From NCBI GenBank assembly GCA_022562375.1, contig JADFPK010000081.1:1-7435 (forward strand): a DNA stretch of 7,435 bases, read 5' to 3'. The notes under the pieces are model-generated. The model was given only the letters and a program-made list of their open reading frames with translations. It was not told where the DNA came from and did not search any database. Shown piece by piece: positions 1-5,050 of this stretch; the stretch's first letter is position 1; each line of letters starts with the position of its first letter. The stretch is from Pseudomonadota bacterium (GTDB lineage: Bacteria; Pseudomonadota; Alphaproteobacteria; SMXQ01). A program made the translations under genes and the position numbers.

Positions 1-262
1 TGCGGAACGAGGCGAGGAAGAGCTTCAACGACTTGCTCTCGAGCAACCGAACGCCGGGCACGTAGTCGATGACGAAATGGGCGAAGTCCGGCTGGCCGGT
101 GATCGGACAAAGGGCGGTGAACTCCGGGCAGGTGAAGCGCACCAGATATTGCTCGCCGCTTTGCGGGTTGGCGACGCTCTCGAGCCTCGCCTCATCGGGC
201 GAAGGCGGGATTTCCGCCCGCCGGCCGAGCTGGCTCAGCATTTCTTCTTTTATCTCGCTCAT
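1..262 (-). CDS. queF: NADPH-dependent 7-cyano-7-deazaguanine (preQ0) reductase QueF, N-terminal part
   Basis: QueF reduces the nitrile of preQ0 to the aminomethyl group of preQ1 in the cytoplasm, the step before Tgt inserts the base into tRNA. The gene runs off the left edge: 87 codons are present, where short-form QueF proteins are usually about 150 residues. Reading from the ATG at 262, the stretch [13 protein letters not shown] (residues 48-60) carries the family's catalytic Cys (Cys52) and the conserved Asp (Asp59). [15 protein letters not shown] (73-87) carries the conserved Glu-Ser substrate-binding motif. The early position of the Cys indicates the short, single-domain type. There is no clear Shine-Dalgarno sequence before the ATG. 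The gene starts 30 bp after the stop of a tgt remnant, so it probably once followed tgt directly and was translationally coupled or read through. It is now separated from the intact tgt by a hicAB island. Start and identity are both secure. Confidence 0.95.
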   Translation of the reverse strand, partial: MSEIKEEMLSQLGRRAEIPPSPDEARLESVANPQSGEQYLVRFTCPEFTALCPITGQPDFAHFVIDYVPGVRLLESKSLKLFLASFR

Positions 263-292
263 GGGCCAAGAATACGCCACTAAAACCGCTAT

Positions 293-384
293 TTACAACG
301 CCTCGATGTCGCCCCTTCGGTACTCGGCGAGGAAGGCTTCGGCGTAGGCGTCGAAGGTCCCGGCTCGATGGCCCGGCGCGATCC
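293..384 (-). pseudogene. duplicated 3' end of tgt (remnant, frameshifted)
   Basis: This is a second copy of the 3' end of tgt lying just upstream of queF. Positions 294-358 align without gaps to 1384-1448 at a constant offset of 1090 bp, with 6 mismatches in 65 bp. The encoded tail FDAYAEAFLAEYRRGDIEAL differs from the intact Tgt tail at two residues and ends in TAA rather than TAG. Further upstream the frame is broken. Restoring one G near 363-364 gives RRAIEAG before TFDAY, which matches the RDAIAND of the intact gene in position. Homology fades near 384, about 15 bp before the AT-rich repeats begin. It has no start and cannot make a Tgt. It is either the original tgt end left by an insertion or the trace of recombination with a diverged tgt allele. 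Confidence 0.85.
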
Positions 385-398
385 TCGATAGCACGCAG

Positions 399-438
399 GA
401 ATTAAGGTGACGAATTAAGGTGCGCGAATTAAGGTGAC
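399..438. repeat. three direct copies of an 11-bp AT-rich motif
   Basis: GAATTAAGGTG occurs at 399-409, 412-422 and 426-436, with start spacings of 13 and 14 bp. The third copy is the outer edge of the 56-bp palindrome. The same core (AATTAAGG followed by a GTGAC/GTGTC-like stretch) recurs near 1323-1334, so the motif marks both ends of the hicAB island. Function is unknown. Confidence 0.85.
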
Positions 439-481
439 ACCATACTTAATTCCGGAATTAAGTATGGTGTCACCTTAATTC
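426..481. repeat. perfect 56-bp palindrome
   Basis: The 28 bases at 426-453 are the exact reverse complement of 454-481, with no spacer. Each half also folds on itself: in the right half GGAATTAAG (454-462) pairs with CTTAATTCC (474-482), and GGTG (466-469) can pair with CACC (471-474). The structure is therefore two hairpin units joined in inverted orientation. It starts 8 bp after the hicB stop codon, so in RNA it would form a long 3' hairpin that could stop transcription or protect the message, although no U-tract follows. Inverted pairs of short hairpins are typical of REP/BIME-like repeats mobilised by Y1-type (IS200/IS605-related) transposases. That assignment is inference. Confidence 0.9.
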
Positions 482-489
482 CATTTCGC

Positions 490-924
490 CTAGGCGCCTA
501 TCAGCTGCAGCGTCGGTCGTTTGCCGAGTGCCGCATAAGCTTGGTCGATCTGGTCGAGGCGCGAGGCGTGACGCAGGTCAAGCAGGCGGTCGATCTGCTT
601 TTGGTTGCGGTCCAGTCGCCGTGCCAACTCCGCCTTGGTGACCCCTTGTCCCTGCATCTCGCGGTAAAGCGAAACCTTGAGTTCGATCCGGGTCGGGAGC
701 GCCAGAATTTCCTCCTTCGCCGGGTCTATCGCCGCGGGATCGAGACCTTCGGGGATGTCCTCACGGTCGCGGATACGCCCTGCCAGCGTCTCGATCAAAG
801 CGTCACGCGCCGCCTCCAGTGCGTCTTCCTTGTCGTCGCCATAGGTGAAAAGCTCGGGGAAGCTGTGGCTGCGCACGAGCACTTGGCCGTCGGTCTCCTC
901 GAAGGTGACTGCATAGATCAGCAT
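490..924 (-). CDS. hicB: HicB family antitoxin
   Basis: This is the antitoxin of a type II HicAB system; it neutralises HicA by binding it and usually represses the operon. The 144-residue product has the two-part HicB layout. Residues 1 to about 65 form the HicB-like partial RNase H fold (MLIYAVTFEETDGQVLV, then SFPELFTYGDDKEDALEAA). Residues about 85-140 are a helix-turn-helix region (GVTKAELARRLDRNQKQIDRL) followed by LRHASRLDQIDQAYAALGK. This tail resembles the DNA-binding end of E. coli HicB. The ATG at 924 is preceded by GAGG with a spacing of about 10 bases. The gene follows hicA after a 66-bp gap in the same orientation, the usual toxin-then-antitoxin order of this family. It is encoded on the same strand as tgt and queF, so transcription leaving hicB may continue toward queF unless the palindrome just downstream blocks it. 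Confidence 0.9.
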   Translation of the reverse strand: MLIYAVTFEETDGQVLVRSHSFPELFTYGDDKEDALEAARDALIETLAGRIRDREDIPEGLDPAAIDPAKEEILALPTRIELKVSLYREMQGQGVTKAELARRLDRNQKQIDRLLDLRHASRLDQIDQAYAALGKRPTLQLIGA

Positions 925-990
925 GGCGTCTTTTCCTCATTCTTTTGTGCGGTCAGTCGGGGCATATCCGGAAGGCGGGGGCGCCGGGGC

Positions 991-1215
991 TCAGTCCAGA
1001 GCGCCCGGATCGATGCCCAGTTGCTTGAGGAACGCCTTGACCACGCCTCGCTTCATCTCTTTGTGTTGCCGAAGGGTGGCTTTGCGGCCCTTGTAGTAGA
1101 CCATCCGGTGGCTGCCTTTGCCCTCGCTCTTCTCGACCCGGAGATGGCGCCGGATTTCCTTGTTCTTCCGCAGTCTACGCAACAGCTCCTCCGGGGTCAT
1201 CGGGGCATTTCCCAC
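991..1215 (-). CDS. hicA: HicA family mRNA interferase toxin
   Basis: HicA toxins are small dsRBD-fold proteins that cleave or inactivate mRNA on ribosomes, using one catalytic histidine. The 74-residue product has the family pattern: an N-terminal helix (MTPEELLRRL), the GSHRMVYYKGRK core with the catalytic His in GSH (His36), then LRQHKEMKRGVVKAFLKQLGI, the basic final helix. There is no sign of inactivation. The chosen start is a GTG at 1215. A strong AGGAGG (1219-1224) sits close before it, whereas the in-frame ATG at 1200, which gives a 69-residue protein starting MTPEE, is 18 bases away and fits less well. Length is normal for the family either way. The gene precedes hicB and appears to have its own promoter and operator upstream. 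Assignment rests on motif and pairing with hicB. Confidence 0.9.
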   Translation of the reverse strand: MGNAPMTPEELLRRLRKNKEIRRHLRVEKSEGKGSHRMVYYKGRKATLRQHKEMKRGVVKAFLKQLGIDPGALD

Positions 1216-1218
1216 TTT

Positions 1219-1262
1219 CCTCCTGGTGTTACCAGGATACGACAGAACTGTCTCATCGGCAA
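1219..1262 (-). promoter_or_regulatory. putative hicAB promoter and ribosome binding site
   Basis: On the minus strand a -35-like TTGCCG (1257-1262) and a -10-like TATCCT (1234-1239) are separated by exactly 17 bases, each matching 4 of 6 sigma-70 consensus positions. Transcription would start near 1227, giving a leader of about a dozen bases before the GTG at 1215, with AGGAGG at 1219-1224. The spacer contains the dyad GACAG-AA-CTGTC (1241-1252). A separate perfect dyad, TCCTGGT-GTT-ACCAGGA (1221-1237), spans the -10 end and the ribosome binding site. Repressor binding at either would block expression. This is prediction from sequence only. Confidence 0.5.
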
Positions 1263-1292
1263 GGGGAAAGCGACAGATGTGTCGTATTCTGG
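1232..1292. promoter_or_regulatory. paired inverted 23-bp sites, candidate HicB (HicAB) operator
   Basis: The plus-strand sequence at 1232-1254 and the minus-strand sequence at 1292-1270 match at 19 of 23 positions, so a 23-bp motif is present twice in inverted orientation 15 bp apart. The shared core is ATACGACA, then CTGTC. Each copy has its own short dyad (GACAG/CTGTC at 1241-1252; CGACA/TGTCG at 1271-1284). One copy overlaps the predicted -10 element and spacer, the other lies just upstream of -35. HicB proteins with a helix-turn-helix tail commonly autoregulate by binding dyads at this location. That this pair is the operator is inference. Confidence 0.55.
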
Positions 1293-1321
1293 GAATAAAG
1301 GCGGAATTGAGGGAACGTCAT

Positions 1322-1345
1322 TAATTAAGGGTGTCCCCTTAATTA
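1322..1345. repeat. AT-rich hairpin at the tgt-side end of the hicAB island
   Basis: TAATTAAGGG (1322-1331) and CCCTTAATTA (1336-1345) form a perfect 10-bp stem with loop TGTC. The sequence is a close relative of the palindrome unit at the other end of the island: both have an AATTAAGG arm, a GTGTC centre and a CCTTAATT arm. It lies 37 bp after the tgt stop codon and could act as a hairpin for tgt transcripts, but there is no U-tract. It more likely marks the island's edge. Confidence 0.75.
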
Positions 1346-1382
1346 GAAACCTCACCTGCCTACCTAGCGCCGGCGGGACGCC

Positions 1383-2516
1383 CTACAACGCCTCGATGTC
1401 GCCCCTTTCATATTCGGCGAGGAAGGCCGCGGCGTAGGCGTCGAAGGTGTCGTTGGCGATGGCGTCGCGCAGGCCCGCCATCAGGTCCTGGAACAGTTGC
1501 AGATTGTGCCAGCTCATCAGCGTGCCGCCCAGCATCTCGCCGGCGCGCGCCAGATGGCTGAGATAGGCGCGGGAATAATCGGCGCAGGCCGGGCAGCGGC
1601 AGGCCTCGTCGAGCGGCCGCGGGTCGGCGATGTGGCGGGCGTTCATGATGTTGATCTCGCCACGGCGTGTGAAGGCCTTGCCGGTGCGCCCCGAACGGGT
1701 CGGCAGCACGCAGTCGAACATGTCGATGCCGCGCGAAACGGCGCCGATGATGTCGGCGGGATAACCGGCGCCCATGAGATAGCGCGGCGCCTCCTCGGGC
1801 AGCGCCGGCACGGTCGCCTCCAGGGTGCTCAGCATCAACTCCTGCCCCTCGCCGACGGCGAGCCCGCCGATGGCGTAGCCGTCGAAGCCGATTTCCTGAA
1901 GCTTTGCCGCCGATTCCCGGCGAAGATCGCCAAAGACGCCGCCCTGGACGATGCCGAACAGGCCGGTGCCCGGCCGTCGATCGAAGGCGGCCGCAGACCG
2001 CGCCGCCCAGCCCATCGACAGGCGCATGGATTTGGCGGCCTCGGCCTCGGTCGCCGGATACGCTGAGCATTCATCCAGCACCATGGAGATATCGGCGCCG
2101 AGTTGGCGCTGGATTTCGATCGCGCGCTCGGGCGTCAGTTCATGCCGGGAGCCGTCGAGATGGGACTTAAAGACGACGCCGTCATCGGTGATCTCGCGGA
2201 AATTGGCCAGCGACATGACCTGGAAACCGCCCGAGTCGGTGAGGATCGGCCGCCGCCAGTTCATGAACCGGTGCAGCCCGCCGAGCCCGGCGATGATATC
2301 GGCGCCCGGGCGCAGCATCAGATGATAGGTGTTGGCCAGCACCATCTCCGCCCCGGTCGCCGCCACCGCCTCGGGCGTCATCGCCTTGACGGTGCCGGCG
2401 GTGCCGACGGGGATGAAGGCCGGGGTGGCGACGGCGCCGTGGGCGCAGGTGATCCGGCCCAGGCGCGCCGAACCCGAACGCGCCAGGATCTCGAAACCGA
2501 AGCCGCCCTCATTCAT
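1383..2516 (-). CDS. tgt: tRNA-guanine(34) transglycosylase (queuine/preQ1 tRNA-ribosyltransferase)
   Basis: Tgt exchanges guanine 34 in the anticodon of tRNAs for Tyr, His, Asn and Asp with preQ1. The 377-residue TIM-barrel protein has all key parts: TDSGGFQ with the general acid/base Asp94, GIVQGG for base binding, [11 protein letters not shown] with the nucleophile Asp268, and a zinc site formed by Cys306, Cys308, Cys311 (CRCPAC) and His337. Length is normal for bacterial Tgt. I chose the ATG at 2516 because it overlaps the queA stop (ATGAATGA), as expected for translational coupling. An in-frame ATG at 2537 would add seven residues. The last ~30 codons occur again as a diverged, frameshifted copy just upstream of queF (293-384), so the 3' end of this gene may have been supplied by the inserted island. 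The protein itself shows no sign of damage. Confidence 0.97.
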   Translation of the reverse strand: MNEGGFGFEILARSGSARLGRITCAHGAVATPAFIPVGTAGTVKAMTPEAVAATGAEMVLANTYHLMLRPGADIIAGLGGLHRFMNWRRPILTDSGGFQVMSLANFREITDDGVVFKSHLDGSRHELTPERAIEIQRQLGADISMVLDECSAYPATEAEAAKSMRLSMGWAARSAAAFDRRPGTGLFGIVQGGVFGDLRRESAAKLQEIGFDGYAIGGLAVGEGQELMLSTLEATVPALPEEAPRYLMGAGYPADIIGAVSRGIDMFDCVLPTRSGRTGKAFTRRGEINIMNARHIADPRPLDEACRCPACADYSRAYLSHLARAGEMLGGTLMSWHNLQLFQDLMAGLRDAIANDTFDAYAAAFLAEYERGDIEAL

Positions 2517-3585
2517 CGCGCTTGCCATCCCCGTCATGCCCTTGGCCCGCCGTCTCCGGGGGCGGCCAAAGCAGGCAGCAATCGCCGTAGGAATAGAAGC
2601 GGTAGCCGGCCTCCTTGGCGTGCTCGTAGGCCGCCCGCATCCGCGCCAGGCCGGAAAAAGCCGAAACCAGCATGAACAGGGTGGATTTCGGCAGATGGAA
2701 GTTGGTCAACAACAGATCAATAGCGCCGAAGCGATAACCGGGCGTGATGAAGAGATCGGTTTCGCCGGCGAAGGGTTGCACCCGCCCGGCCCGATCGGCC
2801 GCCGATTCAAGCAGGCGCAGCACCGTCGTGCCGACGGCGACGACGCGCCCGCCGCCGTCGCGCGCCCGGTTGATGGCGCCGGCGGCTTCCTCGGGGATGG
2901 CGCCGGTCTCGGTGTGCATCCTGTGGTCCCTGGTGTCGGCCGCCTTCACCGGCAGGAAGGTGCCGGCGCCGACATGGAGGGTGATGAAGACGCGCCCGAT
3001 CCCCCGCGCCTCCAGGGCCTCGAGGAGCGCCGGCGTGAAATGGAGCCCGGCCGTCGGCGCCGCGATGGCGCCTTCATCGCGGGCGTAGACCGTCTGGTAG
3101 TCTTCGCGGTCCCTGGCGTCGGGGCCGCCGGGGCGGCGGATATAAGGCGGCAGGGGCGCTTGGCCGAAACGCTCGATCGCCTGCCTGAACGCGGCGCCTT
3201 CGAGGCCGAATTCGAGGCTGACCTCGCCGTCCTTACCCTTGGCGGCGACGTCGGCCCAGAAGCCGGGCGCGAAATCGATCCGGTCGCCGGGGCGCAGCCG
3301 GCGCGATCCCTTGGCGAAGGCCCGCCACGACCGCGCCCCGTCCTGTTTATGCAGCGTCAGCTCGATCGCGGCCTCCCCGCGCCGGCCGCGAAGCCGCGCC
3401 GGGATCACCTTGGTGTCGTTCAGCACCAACAGGTCGCCCGGCCGCAGGAGGTCCGGCAGGTCGCGGACGGAATGGTCGCTTAGACCCTCACCCACCGCGA
3501 GCAGCCGCGCACTATCCCTCGGCGCCGCGGGCCGGCCGGCGATCATCTGGCGCGGCAGATCGAAATCGAAATCAGAGACTTTCAT
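2509..3585 (-). CDS. queA: S-adenosylmethionine:tRNA ribosyltransferase-isomerase QueA
   Basis: QueA transfers and isomerises the ribosyl part of SAM onto preQ1 in tRNA, giving epoxyqueuosine. The 358-residue protein is of normal length and starts [11 protein letters not shown], the family's usual N-terminus. Conserved blocks follow in order: [10 protein letters not shown] (56-65), YQTVYA (163-168), APTAGLHF (176-183), LHVGAGTF (203-210), GTTVLR (252-257), [10 protein letters not shown] (294-303) and YSYGD (331-335). The tail after [14 protein letters not shown] and onward, is a little longer and more cysteine-rich than usual. The 3' end overlaps tgt by 8 bp. Its start codon is the last ATG of a six-copy 15-bp tandem repeat, and no good Shine-Dalgarno sequence precedes it (GAACGGCG before ATG). 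Translation may therefore depend on that unusual leader or on coupling from queG, 109 bp upstream. Confidence 0.97.
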   Translation of the reverse strand: MKVSDFDFDLPRQMIAGRPAAPRDSARLLAVGEGLSDHSVRDLPDLLRPGDLLVLNDTKVIPARLRGRRGEAAIELTLHKQDGARSWRAFAKGSRRLRPGDRIDFAPGFWADVAAKGKDGEVSLEFGLEGAAFRQAIERFGQAPLPPYIRRPGGPDARDREDYQTVYARDEGAIAAPTAGLHFTPALLEALEARGIGRVFITLHVGAGTFLPVKAADTRDHRMHTETGAIPEEAAGAINRARDGGGRVVAVGTTVLRLLESAADRAGRVQPFAGETDLFITPGYRFGAIDLLLTNFHLPKSTLFMLVSAFSGLARMRAAYEHAKEAGYRFYSYGDCCLLWPPPETAGQGHDGDGKRDE

Positions 3586-3672
3586 CGCCGTTCAGGGCAT
3601 CGCCGTTCAGGGCATCGCCGTTCAGGGCATCGCCGTTCAGGGCATCGCCGTTCAGGGCATCGCCGATCAGGG
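3583..3672. repeat. 15-bp tandem repeat (six units) leading into the queA start
   Basis: The unit CATCGCCGTTCAGGG occurs five times without change from 3583 to 3657. A sixth copy at 3658-3672 has one mismatch (A for T at 3666). On the coding (minus) strand each unit reads ATG CCC TGA ACG GCG. The last ATG is the queA start; the five before it (starting at 3660, 3645, 3630, 3615 and 3600) each open a two-codon Met-Pro reading frame that ends at TGA, all in phase with queA. Each has the same upstream context as the real start. Identical copies suggest recent slipped-strand or unequal expansion. A role in translation control is inference. Confidence 0.95.
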
Positions 3673-3694
3673 ACCGGCGTCGATCGGGGCATCG

Positions 3695-4831
3695 TCATAC
3701 CGGCGCCTCGACCGGCGCCCGCCATTCGGCGGCGACGCCGGCATCGGTTTCGCCTGGTGCATGGCGCGCCCGCAAGCGTTCGAAATCGCCAGGGTCCATG
3801 AGCCGCATTAGCGCCCACACCGCCATGGCGCGGACCAGGGGAGAGGGGTCGGCGAGCACACCGGCGATCACCGGGACCATCGCGGCGTCACCGGTATTGC
3901 CGAGCGCGATCAAGACGTTGCGCACGAAACGCGCACGGCCGATGCGTTTGATCGCCGAGCCGGCGAACATCTTGCGGAACCCGGAATCATCGAGCCCGGC
4001 CAACTCGGCGAGTTTCGGCGCCGTCAATTCCTCGCGCGGCGCGAAGGCGTATTCCTCGGTGCTGGAGGCGTATTTGTTCCACGGGCAGACCGCCAGGCAG
4101 TCGTCGCAGCCATAGATGCGGTTGCCCATGGGTTTCCTGAACTCCCTGGCGATATGGCCCTTGTGTTCGATGGTGAGATAGGAGATGCAGCGTCTGGCGT
4201 CGAGCCGATAGGGCGCCGGAAAAGCGTCGGTCGGACAGGCGTCGAGGCATCTGTGGCACGACCCGCAATGATCGGCCTCGGCGGCGTCGGCGGGAAGCGC
4301 CAGCGTGGTGAAGATTTCGCCGAGGAACAGCCACGATCCGTGCCGGCGCGAGACCAGATTGGTGTGCTTGCCCTGCCAGCCGATGCCGGCCCGCTCGGCC
4401 AGGGGCTTCTCCATCACCGGCGCGGTGTCGACGAACACCTTGATGTCGCAGCCGTACCTCTCGACCAGCCAGCGGCCGAGCGCCTTGAGGCGCTTCTTGG
4501 CGACGTCGTGGTAATCCCGGCCCTGGGCATAGACCGAGACGGCGCCGAGATCGCGGCGGGCCAGGATCGCCAGGGGGTTAAGCGCGGGGCCATAGTTCAT
4601 CGCCAGGACGATGACGCTCTCGACCTCGGGCCAGAGGTGCTTGGGCTGGGCCCTGGCGTCGGCGCGGCGGAAAAGCCAGTCCATGTCGCCGTGAAAGCCG
4701 AGATCGAGGTAGCGGGCGAGATTCCGGCCGGCCTCGGCATCCAGCACCGGCGGGGCGAAACCGGCCCCGTCGAAGCCAAGCTGGCGCGCCTTGGCGCGGA
4801 TCGTCGATTTCGCCTCGGCCAATTCCATCAT
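3695..4831 (-). CDS. queG: epoxyqueuosine reductase QueG
   Basis: QueG is a cobalamin- and iron-sulfur-dependent reductase that converts epoxyqueuosine in tRNA to queuosine, the last pathway step. The 378-residue product (numbered from the ATG at 4831) contains VFVDTAPVMEKPLAERAGIG with the predicted catalytic Asp135, GWQGKHTNL, and two ferredoxin-type cysteine clusters: Cys189, 192, 195 and 199 (CGSCHRCLDACP) and Cys242, 245 and 249 (GCDDCLAVCPWNK). Residues about 300-355 form the HEAT-like tail typical of the longer QueG proteins. I chose the ATG at 4831 because GAGGG lies 6 bases before it; a GTG at 4834 and an ATG at 4828 are alternatives. It is the first gene of the que run, diverging from the GGDEF/EAL-like gene. 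Its stop is 109 bp before queA, and that gap holds the tandem repeat. Confidence 0.96.
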   Translation of the reverse strand: MMELAEAKSTIRAKARQLGFDGAGFAPPVLDAEAGRNLARYLDLGFHGDMDWLFRRADARAQPKHLWPEVESVIVLAMNYGPALNPLAILARRDLGAVSVYAQGRDYHDVAKKRLKALGRWLVERYGCDIKVFVDTAPVMEKPLAERAGIGWQGKHTNLVSRRHGSWLFLGEIFTTLALPADAAEADHCGSCHRCLDACPTDAFPAPYRLDARRCISYLTIEHKGHIAREFRKPMGNRIYGCDDCLAVCPWNKYASSTEEYAFAPREELTAPKLAELAGLDDSGFRKMFAGSAIKRIGRARFVRNVLIALGNTGDAAMVPVIAGVLADPSPLVRAMAVWALMRLMDPGDFERLRARHAPGETDAGVAAEWRAPVEAPV

Positions 4832-5050
4832 CACCCACCCTCGCCACGCGCCGGGGGCGTCGCCGCGCCCAGCGCCTTCGTGCCGGTCTCAGGATACCCA
4901 CCCTGGAACCCACGGCGCAAGGCGGCCGAATGGGGCCGCCGTTGGCGTTTTGCGCGTCCGGCGGCGGCTTTTGCATTTTCAGTGGTTAACAAAATTTTAG
5001 GGCGCTCGGGCCTAAGCTTTTGGCGGGCAAGCCATGGAGTTGGAAAGAGT
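4832..5050. promoter_or_regulatory. divergent intergenic region between queG and the GGDEF/EAL-like gene
   Basis: Both genes are transcribed away from this 219-bp gap, so promoters for both should lie in it. The right part is much more AT-rich than its surroundings (about 4969-5000, with TTGCAT at 4971-4976 and GTTAACAAAATTTTAG after it) and probably holds the rightward promoter, though no clean -35/-10 pair is visible. GGCGGCC (4921-4927) pairs with GGCCGCC (4934-4940) as a 7-bp hairpin within a possible queG leader. I saw no cobalamin riboswitch box or preQ1-like pseudoknot, although QueG needs B12. Confidence 0.35.

Larger units (their letters stand above)
385..1382. other. putative acquired island carrying hicAB inside the queuosine operon
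   Basis: The segment is bounded on the left by the tgt 3'-end remnant and on the right by the stop codon of intact tgt, so the tgt tail acts as an imperfect direct repeat flanking it. Inside are a repeat cluster with a perfect palindrome, hicB, hicA, a regulatory region and a second AT-rich hairpin. AT-rich stretches at both ends contrast with the GC-rich que genes. Gene-end duplication is what site-specific integration into a gene's 3' end leaves behind, but no integrase or transposase gene is present here. The insertion idea is inference. Alternatives are duplication followed by deletion, or allele recombination. Confidence 0.55.

Noticed and set aside
541..1437. 298-codon plus-strand open frame across hicB, hicA and the tgt end
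   Set aside because: It runs antisense to three recognisable minus-strand genes, has no family motif, and includes tgt-tail sequence read backwards. It is a shadow frame of GC-rich coding DNA.
3583..3672. CRISPR-like array
   Set aside because: Units are 15 bp and contiguous, with no unique spacers between them, so this is a plain tandem repeat.
3582..3818. Minus-strand frame encoding a repeated Cys-Pro-Glu-Arg-Arg peptide
   Set aside because: It is simply the 15-bp tandem repeat read in another frame and overlaps the queG 3' end; no ribosome binding site or family likeness.
4154..5050. In-frame upstream extension of the GGDEF/EAL-like gene giving an 811-residue protein
   Set aside because: The extra residues are antisense to the conserved Fe-S region of queG and show no domain. 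The ATG at 5051 has a suitable ribosome binding site.
4832..5050. Cobalamin or preQ1 riboswitch upstream of queG
   Set aside because: I looked because QueG uses B12 and the operon concerns preQ1, but no B12-box-like sequence or preQ1 pseudoknot core was visible; only a simple 7-bp hairpin is present.
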